From Eleginops maclovinus (lineage: Eukaryota; Chordata; Actinopteri; Perciformes; Eleginopidae): 64,000 nucleotides of DNA. Location of the stretch: the NCBI RefSeq assembly GCF_036324505.1, contig NC_086365.1, positions 9,746,155 to 9,810,154 on the forward strand. The letters run 5' to 3'. Numbering within the stretch: the stretch's first letter is position 1; the number at the start of each line of letters is the position of its first letter. Positions 49,161-62,745 of this stretch are shown piece by piece. The position numbers were made by a program, and so were the translations under genes. The notes under the pieces were generated by a model. That model saw only the letters and a list, made by a program, of their open reading frames with translations, was not told the DNA's origin and did no database searches.

Positions 49161-50122
49161 TCTATGCCGTGTCATTACTTAGCAAAATAATGACACGACT
49201 TTAGCAAGTTTTGTAACAAGACATTTTATTTTACTGAACTTCCAAAACCATGATCAACCACAAGGCTAACTCTGAAGGTCATTTAAGTGAATATTTCACA
49301 GTTTTTACTGAGTTGTGGGGTTTCTTAAACGTATTTCCATCACGTTTGAATGGTGACGTGCACCGTGATAGATGTGTAGGTCTAACCGGTTATGCCAACA
49401 TCCATTAACTCTTCATACACTGCTGACCGCTCTGTTGAGTGGAAAACCAGTATTCGTTACCATTTCTCCAAAGTATCAATATTTACTGTCTCTATTTCTT
49501 CTCTGGTCTATGAAGTGCTTCATATGAAAGTCCACAGTGTTTGGTCAGGTTGATGTAGAAGAAGTTAGAATAAGACAAAGATTGGGACAGACAAAGTAGA
49601 CCTGAGGATCCTCTCCTAGGTTTCCATCTTCTCCGCTTTAACTTGATTTATTACGTGTTGTTTCGGAATCAGGAGCTGTTCAGGGTTTATGGGTGCTTGA
49701 GAACAACAGGCCCATCAGACTGATCCATTCATGCCCTGCATTCTGGTGTATTATTGAAAGAAGTGTGGGTGAGTCTGTGCCCTGTTGTCACACACACACA
49801 CACAGCCATCACTCTGAATAAGAAAAATTGACTATGATTCAATGAGTTATTGATTCTTTATGCCTGCTTAGATTGAATGTGCGAGTGTCCTTTGCTCTCT
49901 GTGGCTAAACCGTGGACTGTATAGAGCAAAACACATCGAGCGGCTTTTAATCAGCAAGAAATTAAAAGTCTTTTTGATTTTCAAGTGAAAGCTGAGCTCA
50001 GACTGCCTCATCATCATATGGAGGTTCAGATCAATTATCTGTGTAAAAAAAACATTGTAATCCCACAAAAATATTTAGCAAATATAAAACAAATTCCACA
50101 AATCAAATGAAAAGGTGTAAAT
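49161..50122. other. Unassigned stretch
   Basis: No gene recognised; there is a short (CA)n run near 49791-49804. Confidence 0.5.
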
Positions 50123-50637
50123 TGTCACGACCTCGACTCAAAACAGGAGAATCCAAAAGCACGACCCAGAGACTTCTTGAATGTAACAAAAATGTCTTTC
50201 AATAAAGCTGACCAGAAAAATCCTTCTTCCGGAGTAGGTATCAAGGAAAAACTAAAAGCGCTCACAAGGAGGAAAACACAAAACTTAAAAGGAGAACGTC
50301 AGGATTGTCTCTTCTCTAGAGATTAACCTTAGCTTGAAACGCATCAAAACTCACTTGGATTTCCCGGACAAGGAGCACACTTGACTTGAATAATCACTCT
50401 CCGACCTGAGGCCTGACACGACTGCAACAGGGAACGAACAAGACGAACTGACACTGGACAGGGGGAGGACAGGAGTATTTATGCATGAGGTGAGTGGGAA
50501 CAGGTGGAAACAATCAGGGGCGGGGCAGACGCTGACGATGGCGGGAAAACACACAAAGGGAGGAAGTAACAGGGCCTGGACTGAAAAACAGGAGGTAAGT
50601 CCAAAATGAAACAGGAAGAGGAAAACGAGACATGACA
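50123..50637 (-). mobile_element. Candidate solo LTR
   Basis: The minus strand runs tgtcatgtc...gtcgtgaca, 515 bp with TG...CA ends in an inverted repeat of similar form to the 25.4-kb LTR. A TATA-like gcataaatactcctg on the minus strand near 50485 would fit the U3 promoter. The flanks (taaat left, aaaac right) do not form a target duplication, so one end may be misplaced or mutated. No internal retroelement genes adjoin it. Confidence 0.65.
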
Positions 50638-50850
50638 AAAACACTTAGACATGACGTGACGTGAATACATGAGACCTGACTTGATGCAAACACTTGATTA
50701 AATGACAGACATAATAAATCATAACTAACGGATTTGACGCGACACAACATTTGGATATATTTCTAAAATGTAGAACTTTTGAGGCATTTGTGAATCGGCT
50801 TTTAAAGCAAACTGATTTTGAAACAATTTGCCGCGGGTCACTCTGCTCAT

Positions 50851-52010
50851 GACGTGGATTTCGCATTTCAATGTAAGAGCTTGCAGTCTGGTTAATCATG
50901 TTCCTTTTTAAAAAAAGGATTTGGCATTTTGAGGAGGTTATCTTTTCAATCTTACACATCCTTTTATATTTCCAAAATTATTTTCATAAATGTATTTTGC
51001 ATTTGTGGAAAGCGTTTTACATTTACTGGCAGACTTTTGTTCTGTTCACACAAATAGTATTGAGTATCTGTGGATGGACCAGTTTTCTGCCTGTGTCTCA
51101 GACATTTCCGGAGTGTCTGCTAATGACGTTATTTTGCATTTCACAAGAACAGCTCGCACTATTATGTATATAATATCCTGCTTTATATTTAGTTAATTTC
51201 AATAGTGTTTACTTTAGTTTATAGATCATTTATGTTCATAGTCAACTTAAACATCTTTTCTCTAATGCCAGTTTATTTTTATTTATTTTTCTTCTTTGAG
51301 CCGTCTATACTTAGAATTGTTTATTTCTTCTTTTTATTTCTAATTATTTGCTATGCCTTGTATTCCAGCAGTGGCTCAGTCAGTAGGGGCTTGGACTGGG
51401 AATCGTAGGGTCGCCGGTTCAAGTCCCCGAACAGACCTGAAATAAGGAAGGTGGACTGCTACTTGGAGAGGTCCCAGTTCACCTCCTAGGCCCTGCTGTG
51501 GTGCCCTTGAGCAAGGCACCGGACACCTCCAATCCCCCCTCCCCATTGCTCCCCGGGCGCTGCACGATAGCTACCCACTGCTCCTAGCACTAGGATGGGT
51601 TAAATGCAGAGGACCAATTTCACTGTGTGTGCTCTGCTGTGTGCATCATGTGACTAATAAAGAGGGTTTCATCCTCCGATTCTATCTATCTATTGTTTTA
51701 TGCTGCTGCAACACAAAAAACGTCCCACTTAATAAAGTAATTATTATCTTTGAAGTCTGAAACTGCTGTTTCATAAATAAAAGAAAGAACGAAATCCCCC
51801 TTTGATGTAGTTACTGTATACACATTTACACGTTGGATTATTGATCTGTTCACTGAAATACAATTGAGTATCTGTGGATGGACACCACGTTGTTTTTGCA
51901 TTTCAAAGTAAGAGCTTGGTGTCTGGTAATTGCTGTTTCTTAAAAAAACTAAATGCACTATGACATTACGTACAAATGGAATATTGATCCGTTCACACAG
52001 TTCATACTGA
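50851..52010. repeat. Local degenerate repeat family, at least four pieces
   Basis: attgagtatctgtggatggac is identical at 51059-51079 and 51863-51883. gcatttcaatgtaagagctt (50863-50882) recurs with one mismatch at 51898-51917, and more weakly at 51136-51155. A further partial start is at 51978-52010 (attgatccgttcacacag). The same word order (gttcac, tgtggatggac, gcatttca, gagctt, gtctggt) shows an old tandem duplication, later interrupted by the SINE at 51369. Confidence 0.75.
51369..51690 (+). mobile_element. tRNA-derived SINE, plus strand
   Basis: The A box tggctcagtcagtagg (51372-51387) and B box ggttcaagtcc (51416-51426) are at tRNA-like spacing. The body contains gtggtgcccttgagcaagg and ctccccgggcgctgcac, then gatgggttaaatgcagagga. 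The tail gactaataaagagggtttc runs into a short tctatctatctatt tract. It is less diverged than its relative at 7.8-8.2 kb, and lies inside the local repeat family at 50.85-52.0 kb. The Pol III boxes look intact, but activity cannot be judged. Confidence 0.92.
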
Positions 52011-53059
52011 GAAAACCCCCCTCCATATCATCAGGTCTGGCTGCTGGAAACAGCCAGTGCTGCACATGGAAGGGTTTATTGAAAACGTGACGAACAGAGC
52101 GAGGTCACGTTTTGAGTGATAAACACAGTTTCGTGAAGCCATAATGAAAAATAAATTGCCAACGCAGTCGGGGATGTAGTGCTGATTTCAGACTCTGAGG
52201 GCATTGTTATTCAGCATCCTTATGGATATTGAGAGAGTATGCTCTCATGATTGCCTTGTGATTTAGAGTCGTGTTCAGCAAGATTTTAGGTAATGAATCA
52301 GACTCCCCTCTTTCAAATGAAGTGTGTGATAAGTTCATAAATACTCAAGCTCACAGTTTATCACCTGGCCATTAATTGATCAATCAGTCTTTGCCAAGCT
52401 AGCCAACAATAAAAAAAATGATACAATTTTCAAAGTTCACCCGACTGGAGGTCTTGCTATTCTCTTGGCTGCTGTGTTTTGGGATGATTGCCTCCACCAA
52501 ATCAGTTCCTGGCTATTATTTAGGATGAGACTGGCAGATGGTGTTTTCAATCTTTTCTGCCTTCGAGGTGTGTTTATGGCCCAGAGCTGTGGAGGAAGCA
52601 GATGCATTTCCTGTTTGAGTCAATACATCATTTTGCTCTCCCCTGACCCATATCTGTATTCACTTCCTTCATAGAGGCAGCTGTATGAACACACACACAC
52701 ACACCTTCCCATTACCTGCTACTTTCACCTGCTTCACATTTGTTTGATGTATTTCCATGCATTTATAGGTAACAGCCTCCCACTAATTTGTACTAATCCT
52801 TTCAATCCGCCCGCCATCTGCTCGAAGACTCTCCTACAAACACTGCATTTCCCCCTTCGCGGCCTCTATCCGCAAGAGTGAAGAGTGTTATGTTAATCAG
52901 GTTAAATATGAACGAAGGTGAAACTGTCACCAGTGCCTCTGATGGAGTGCCCTGTCCTCTGGCCAGAAAGACAGATTAAGAGTGTGTGAATGTTTATCAC
53001 TCCTGTTGAGCAAGTAGCACCTTGTATGGAAACCTTTGTCTCTGTATGACCAGATAGAC
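52011..53059. other. Unassigned stretch
   Basis: No gene or repeat recognised, apart from a short CA run near 52690. Confidence 0.5.
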
Positions 53060-53125
53060 GTCCATTTAAAAATGCTTTAAGGGGTTTGGAAATCTAGAAA
53101 AAAAGCTATATAAATGCAGTCCATT
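53060..53125 (+). mobile_element. LINE 3'-tail fragment
   Basis: gctttaaggggtttggaaat followed by agctatataaatgcagtcca is the end of a common teleost LINE 3' UTR. No coding part is present. Confidence 0.5.
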
Positions 53126-54863
53126 CAAGCCTTTATTATGTTTGATAACAGTATTTCTAGGTGTTACAAGAGAAGGGATATTAAGTGAGGACTGACCAAT
53201 GGTTAGTTTAAAAGTACATCTCAAGACGATTGAAGAACTTGGACCAGGCTTATTAAAATGTAATCTTACAGTCTTCAATAAAGCAAACAAAAATAAGTCA
53301 GGTTATCATTGAGTTAGATGGTTTAACTTAGCCTAACACATTAGACAAACACAGGCCTGGTTAAGAAATGGCTCTGTGAATGGTTACAACCAGATGGTTT
53401 TTTTAAGGATTAGAGTAATTGACTTATTGCTTGTGAACCGGAAAAGACCAGCAACTGCGCCAGAGCAGAAACGTGCCTTTAAACAAGCACGGACTAGAAT
53501 GCTAAAGAGAAACTTGGAAATGTTATGATTGCCTGTCAAACCCAATCCAATAAAAAAGTAAGTAGTTTAAGACTGTTTGGGTTTATGTTGACATTTGATT
53601 ACAACACCAAATGAAATGTCTATCAGAATTCTTTTTTATTGAGCTCATATTCACATATTCTTATTCTCAAGCTAACTAAACTGACTGGTGCTGGAATAAC
53701 AGAAGGAAAGCTCTGGTTGGTTTGTGGGTATTCGGCCAAATAAAGTGAACACTGCAGCTAATTGGAAGTTGGATGAGGTATACTCCACACATTCATGATT
53801 TACCTAAGGGGCCCAATGTCCACATATAAAGAATATTTAAACGCACAGCTGTGTGTACTGTATGACATACAAATATATCCGCACAGCAAATATTACCAAG
53901 AGAGCCAAACCAATTTGCCTTTTACTTAAACTCAAAACATCAAGTATTGGAGGAAGACCCTCGTGCTAAAGCGCTCAAATTGATCGCTGTGAAACTGAAC
54001 TAATTAGGTCATTAAGCAGAGATTAAGGGGATTACACTGCAGCAGAGGCCAGTCTGACATTTTCATAAAACTTGCATCGGCATGCAAAACAGAATACGAT
54101 TCAAACTTGTAGAATGCATAATATTCTGGAAAAATGTGCATCTGGGAGCATGAATATGCATTGAGAAAAATGAGCGATGTAGACAAACTCCTGCTGGGAG
54201 TTTTGAGGCGGAGGAGCTCTATTTTCTGGTTGTAAACATGACCTTTTGTCTCGACGGTCAATTATTCAGTCCGGAGCTCCACGCAAAGTCTAACTACCAT
54301 TTTATTGTGCTGCTTATATTTAAATGTCATCCAAGGTAAGTTCAGGGCTGTGTCACGCAATTAACACACATCTCACGCACTTGCGCCACACATGCCTTTT
54401 TCTCTAAGTCCAAAATAAAAATATATAAAAATAAAGTGAAGGAATAGAAGATTGAGCGGTCTATGAAATGAGACGGTCTGGCCTACGGAGGACTTCCTGT
54501 TTGCGTCACCCGCTGGTCCGTAGCACTGTCGCCTTGCAACCTGGACAGCTGCAGTTGACTTATCTACGGAACGTGATGGCAATGGTCATTTATTTGTCAG
54601 AAATGTTCAGGTATTCATCTTTAAAAAATCTTTATGAATACCGGCCCATTTTTTTCCCTTATGTTTAAAAAAATGTAGCTGTCTGTTATATGTTTTCTCA
54701 AGTGTCAGGGACTGCTGCAGGGGACAAAAGGACCCTTATTTATACACCCCCCCAAAATCTCACTCGAAGCTGAACTCAAAAGTTGGCAGCCTTGTAAGTT
54801 TCATACTTCTGGCATGCTATTGGCCTCTATCATAACGAGATAAATATCCAAGTGTAATTAGCT
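53126..54863. other. AT-rich stretch, no gene seen
   Basis: Nothing recognisable; frames are below 86 codons. Confidence 0.5.
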
Positions 54864-55340
54864 GTGTGTATTCAGTGGTCCCATTTGTTTCCGTTAAGCT
54901 TATGGCGCTTTTCCATGTACGATAAGAACAGAGCCTCCACCTGCATGATTACGGATGAGTCATGCAGTTCTACCAAGCTTAAATCCACCACGAAGTCCAG
55001 AAAGTGTGAACCTGCTTTGCATACAGCACTATATACCTGCCAGTTTCTGCAGGCTAAAAGCGGTGCAGTGAATATTCTTGGAAGAATCTCTTCTGGAACG
55101 GGTCCAGCGGTCGGCAGCACGACAGGTTTTCAGAACCCGGAGCCAACACGGCGGCTGCTGCTGCGAATCCATTCACTGAACATCACAATGTCCCGCTCAG
55201 ATCCAACAAAGGCTTTGATTCGTCCAGTGTCTAATCACGGCGAGTACAAGTGTATTCTCTGTGCGGGGAGAAAAAGACAAAAAGAGGCCGGGAAAAGTGT
55301 CTGCGTGAACACTGAATTCCAATTTCCAAACATCTCTTAA
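54864..55340. other. GC-richer segment with long frames on both strands
   Basis: Not recognised. The plus strand has the longest frame of the window (158 codons, 54864-55340). The minus strand has an 82-codon frame (54872-55120) reading LPRIFTAPLLACRNWQVYSA, then FLDFVVDLSLVELHDSSVIM. The minus peptide looks the more protein-like, being hydrophobic and amphipathic with few low-complexity runs, but no motif of a known family is visible. It could be a decayed DNA-transposon exon or a chance GC-rich patch. A frame this long is expected about once per window by chance. Confidence 0.3.
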
Positions 55341-57869
55341 TTGATTGCATTACACAGACAATTTCTCTTTTTGTGTGAGGCAATTTAACAGCTGATGAAT
55401 TGGGGTGTTAATTTGTAAGAAGATTGCTGGCGGAGTGGAAACCAAACAAACGCACGGTGATAAATGAAAACGCAGTGCATACAACTCAGTGATTCATCAT
55501 TACGGAGGCTGACCTTTGTAATAGAGTGATAATGATTTCATTCTTTACAGGGCAAAGTATATTAAGAAGAAAGGCTGCTGTTTGAGGGGGGGGGAGCAGG
55601 GTGGCACAATTGTGCTCTGAATTTCAACACATGTAAATTGATAAATGCATGTAATGGAAAATCCGACTGTGACCAGGGCAAGATGAAGATAATTTAACTG
55701 AGAGTGGCAGTAATTCCCCCAAGAATACATTTAGATTTTCATTTCAGTGAGGACAGAGAGTAAGAAGAACGCACAGGGACTCCTTTCTTTAGAATTACAG
55801 CCAGGGTGAGCCGATCAAGGGAGGTTATGCCTGTTATCCACAGCGATGTGTCTACTACGGTTTCAATCCGGCAAAGTCACCTTGTCCTTATTGACTGTGA
55901 AACAATGTGGAACGCTATCGAGAAAATCTGCCAGAAGCCGATCTGACTGGAACTGTTTGCCATTTCATTTTTGACATCGAGGCTGAAATGATGCCGCCAT
56001 GTATTTCTCTCGCAGATCATGAAGACTTTAGAAGGGGTTACTTTGTATTTAGCAGGAATCCCAAGTTTAAACAGAAGCTCCCTTAGTGTTATGAGTAAAC
56101 ACTCAGTAGTAATAATAGGTAGGAAGTTTTAGCAGAATAAATGCTCCATGGAGTGATTGCTCGTCTGAAGGTCCGTACTTCCCCTTTTTACGTCCTCCAT
56201 CGATGGTGATCTTTTCACAGCTACTTTCCTCTTCCCGTTTTGGTTGCCACACTTTATTTGTGCCGTAAATTGAGCGTTCTTTTTTCCCTGTACCCATTGG
56301 CAGACAAAATGTCCATGTTGAAAGGGAGGTAACCAATCGGGCTTTGTAATTCTATAGCCAATCAACATTTACTTCATATGACTTCAAAAAAAAAGTGTTC
56401 CCTCTATCGTTACCAGACTTCTGAAGGCTAAAGCAGCTGTACAATTGGTTTAACTTTGTACAGTGTGAAAGAGAAACAAAAAAAGGATATGAAAGAGGGA
56501 AAATAACATCACAACGTTGGGCATAAAGCTGTCCCGTCATCGTCATCCAGTTCCAAACCGTAGAAACGGGATCCGTTTAGCGCAACTAGTTCTCGTGTTG
56601 GTATCAGACGCACAAGGGGGACAAAAGATTCACATTTGAAGCTGCTGGAAAGAAAATAGGCTCAGATTCAGTTTGGCTACATGTGGGTTTGTGCCCAATT
56701 CGCCCCGTCTGACCCATTCTACTGGTAGAAACAACAAGGGATCATTGGGGTGATTACATGGAAAAGGGTTTACTGCTTCCGAAAGGGTTTCCTGTCAACT
56801 CTGCTTCCCAGTTTTATCCCTCCAGCCACAGTCCCACTCCCCCAAACCGATTTACTGTAATTCTTTACCTGATACTTTGTCAGCAAGGATTCAGTTAACT
56901 GTTGATAAGCTGCCCTTTTGCAGTTTTGGACTAAAATAAACTATTTCTCTGACAACAGAGATTGCCCCACCTGACCTTCCCAGTCAACCTACACACCTAG
57001 GGGACCACTTATTCATCAGGCAGATAAATACAGCAGTTACAGATTCCATTTCTTACAAAGCTGTAGACTTGCTCCACAACTTTAAAAATGTAGTGCTTCA
57101 CTTTCAGTATAACTATTATCATTTAACTGTCAGCCAAACAAACCTTTCTTCAACAATCTGCTGAGTCATCTAATGAGTTTGGCCCTGAACCACTGCCTCA
57201 AGTGCTTGTTTGAGCATGCCAGAGATGTTTTACGCCTTTGTTCCACTAATGTTTTAAACAGCACTTTTGAGGAAATTCACTTCCCGCATCTCTTTACACC
57301 TCACTTTGTTCCTTTATTGATCAATTTCTACCATTAAGGATGATGGTGTTTGGCATAACAACTACAGGCAACACTGCCAGGATTTTGGCGTTGGATGTTC
57401 AAGGTCCTCAGAGGATGAATAATGCTGCTTTTAGTGACCTGATCTTTCTTTAGACACCATTTGTTTCATTAGAAATCTATTAAAACAGGCAACAACACAC
57501 AAAAGCGGCTAATATTCATAATTTCTTCTCATGATAAAGACTAGATTCATCAGATATACAGTATATGCAGGGATTTTTCACTTAGGACAATTCTGGCCAA
57601 AATTCCAGCACCGCCCACTTCCGGCAAAAATAATGCATTCGAGCGAGACGGAAAATAATAGTTCCTTGATGTCTTAAAGCTGCCGAGTCATATACTGCAC
57701 TCAAACAACAAATAAATCCTGTTTCTTGACTTCCTCTACAGAAAAAAGGACAGTAAAAGAAACGCTCTGATTCAGAAACCACAGTTTCAGTGTTAGCTGC
57801 TGCCTGCCACTCGTGCATCGACAGACCGACCGGACATCCATCCCATATTTATTCAGAGCTCTGTAAAAA
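55341..57869. other. Unassigned stretch
   Basis: No gene recognised. The G-run at 55586-55595 and the 57.58-57.80 kb segment, which is GC-richer, may be repeat-derived, but neither could be assigned. Confidence 0.45.
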
Positions 57870-58050
57870 CAAAGCTGTCTCTGCCGTCTGACGGTCTATT
57901 CGACATGATTTTCATATTTATGTAGTAATTATATCTTTTTTTTAGAAACAGAGATATTGTTTTCTGGCATCACTCAAAATTTCACAGGGAAAATCTGCAT
58001 TTTGGCACGAGGGAGCAGCGCCCCTGTTACCCGGTTTGGACAAAACCCTG
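57870..58050 (+). mobile_element. Family X dispersed element, copy 2
   Basis: Matches block 2 of copy 1: aaagctgtct upstream, agtaattata, then attgttttctggcatc, cagggaaaatctgcattttg and acgaggg, followed by cccctgttaccc, which is also present at 62517-62527. Block 1 is missing here. Confidence 0.7.
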
Positions 58051-60564
<2,514 letters not shown>

Positions 60565-60626
60565 GCTGATCTTGTATACAACATATATCAATTATTGCGA
60601 GAACACAACGCCCGTATACAAGATGG
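60565..60626 (+). mobile_element. Family X copy 3, left part
   Basis: gctgatcttgtatacaacat ... cgcccgtatacaagatgg corresponds to block 1 of copy 1. It is cut at 60626 by the hAT insertion and resumes at 62397. Confidence 0.8.
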
Positions 60627-61598
60627 CAGACATGTGGACTCGAGTCACATGACTTGGACTCGAGTCAGACTCGAGTCATGATTTTAATGACTTCAGACTT
60701 GACTTGATCAAATTCGGCATGACTTGCGACTCGACTTGGACTTGAATACTATTAACTCGAGACTTGACTTGGACTTTGCCTCTTTTACTTGTAATGACTT
60801 GACATGCCTCGAGTCAAAAGCTAAATTTCCTGATCATGGACATCCTTCCCTGCAATGCGAACCTGCGAAGCCCCAAAGACCGCAAAGTGAGAGAGCCGGC
60901 AGGCAAGTGCGAGCAATGCAATCATGTGGTGGATTTTGGCCTTTTTGGATTGGATCAGGGACCTAACCAGCGTGATTGGATAATCCCCGGGTTTCCCCTC
61001 ATTAATATTCACGATTTCCCCGGATTTCATCTACGGAAAAGATGCAATTGTGCCACGGAAGGGAAGCCTAGTCGAGAGCTGTCCGTCTGGTCTGCGTCTC
61101 TCTCAGTTGCAATTGGCAGGTTTAAGATCCAGATTAAGTTCATGGTTGTGAATTATCTATGTAAATCGACTCTATAGATAACACGTTCATTCTACATGTT
61201 GAATGATGATAGCGTAATACAAATATAGGCTATACATACAATGACAAAACTGCCGTGGGCTATATGTTATCCGTATCCTTTGTTAAAATTAATGTTCAAT
61301 AGCTCTATGCCAATGGGAACAACAGAACGTGCGCATTACATATGGACCAATGCGACACGTTCATTACGGCTGTGGACCGATAAACACTCAGTACCGTACG
61401 CACACCAACCGGCATTTGCGTGTTTAACACCTTGTTTAACACCGTGTTTAACACTGGCGTTACCGCCGCTTAACTGAAATAATGAAGAACTGCTTTTAAT
61501 TACGACTTGGCCGAGATCTTAACGTGCTGTTCATGCGTTTCCCATGAATAGCCTACTACTATAACTCGGAGCGGAGCAGGATATAATGCGCATGTGCG

Positions 61599-61615
61599 AC
61601 GTTGCTAGGCAACGT
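61599..61615. promoter_or_regulatory. RFX X-box-like palindrome
   Basis: acgttgc-tag-gcaacgt is a perfect inverted repeat with a 3-bp centre, close to the X-box bound by RFX factors (gttgc..gcaac). It lies inside the hAT element. Function is an inference from sequence alone. Confidence 0.35.
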
Positions 61616-61624
61616 GTACAAAGG

Positions 61625-61678
61625 CTGGGGGGGGTGGGGGGGGATGCCCCCAGACCCCCCAGACCCCCCAGACCCCCC
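61625..61678. repeat. G-run followed by cagacccc repeats
   Basis: Two runs of eight G, then three or four cagacccccc units. The G-rich and C-rich halves are complementary, so a hairpin or G-quadruplex is possible. Confidence 0.8.
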
Positions 61679-61760
61679 TACAACGGTTTAGTTTGTCACC
61701 TTTTTCAGCCCTTCTGAGTTTGCAGGTATGTACACAAATAACTAAGATTAGGGAGGTGTA

Positions 61761-61791
<31 letters not shown>

Positions 61792-62396
61792 AAGCGCCTA
61801 CCCCCAGCACCTTTCATTGTGTGTAGTCATGCTGCTTAATTGTTATGCAGATTAAACATTGTTTTATTGAAATATTAGGTTTCTTTGTGATTTAAGCAAA
61901 ATGTTGACCTACTGTAACTGGCATCCACTGAAGCATCAATGCCAGTTACATGCATCCACACAGTCCATGCCTCACTAGTCAAGGCGCTTTACCAACTTTA
62001 GGATGACAGTGGTGCCTTCCGTGCTCATACATTTCTAACCCACCATTCACACACAATACTTTGAAGGTCTTTGGGCACATGCGTATATACAGATATATAA
62101 AATATATGCATAGTTTAATCTGTATGTATAAAAAAATACTGAAGATTAGGTTGATATGTTGAAATTGTGTGATCGTTAGTCTGATAATGGCATTATTAAG
62201 TGAAGAGTACATGATGACTTGTTCAGGACTCGAAGAAGCTTGGGACTTGGACTTGGACTCGACTTGGCTTTGGTGTTACTTGGACTTGGACTCGACTTGC
62301 CCTTCTCTGTCTTTACTTGGGACTTGACTTGGACTTGACTGCTGAGACTTGGGACTTACTTGGGACTTGCCAAACAGTGACTTGGTCCCACCTCTG

Positions 62397-62545
62397 CAAG
62401 ATGGCACCGTGGACGTAAACAACAACGTGCCGTCGGAGCTCCGGAAAAATTTCACTTTAAAGTTTTACCGGGAAAATCCGCATTTTGGTATGAGGGCGCA
62501 CGCCGAAAATGGGTGCACCTGTTACCCACGAAAACGAAGACGAAA
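62397..62545 (+). mobile_element. Family X copy 3, right part
   Basis: Resumes with the duplicated caagatgg, then caccgtgg, and later gggaaaatccgcattttgg, tatgaggg and cacctgttaccc, matching block 2 of copies 1 and 2. Joined to 60626 it restores an uninterrupted X element. Confidence 0.8.
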
Positions 62546-62599
62546 CCCCAATATGGAAAAATGTATTCCATATATAAACATCAAATAAATGGACATGTA

Positions 62600-62745
62600 T
62601 TCACACAGCGCTTTTCCCGTCTTTGCTTTTACTAATACAGGAGGGCATTCACCCATTCACACACATGCGTAGACGCAGACACTATCAGGGTTCATCCTCT
62701 GGGCACCAGGAACGTCCGTACGAAATGTTATTGCCATTAATTAAT
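62600..62745 (-). mobile_element. Two repeat fragments side by side
   Basis: cacagcgcttttcccgtctt ... cattcacccattcacacac belongs with the SINE-like family at 29365 and 40090. It is followed by agggttcatcctctgggcac and gaacgtccgtacgaaatg, the core of another common teleost repeat that also echoes in the 37-kb array. Confidence 0.55.

Larger units (their letters stand above)
60627..62396. mobile_element. hAT element with perfect 8-bp target duplication
   Basis: The element is 1770 bp. Its left terminus cagacatgtggactcgagtc and inverted right terminus cagaggtgggaccaagtc are related. The 8 bp caagatgg flanks it on both sides (60619-60626 and 62397-62404). Both subterminal zones are packed with gacttggactcgagtc-like words, typical of a teleost hAT family. 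The inside has no recognisable transposase; its longest frame is 113 codons (60836-61177) without motif. It holds an older repeat piece near 61.98-62.06 kb and a G-rich run at 61.63 kb. It is non-autonomous and must have been moved by a transposase in trans. Confidence 0.92.

Noticed and set aside
51372..51430. A tRNA gene, judged from good A and B boxes
   Set aside because: The sequence continues into a SINE body and tail and has a relative at 7.8-8.2 kb. The acceptor stem does not close.
60836..61177. 113-codon frame inside the hAT element as its transposase
   Set aside because: No BED finger, DDE-type or dimerisation motif can be seen; composition and position suggest chance.
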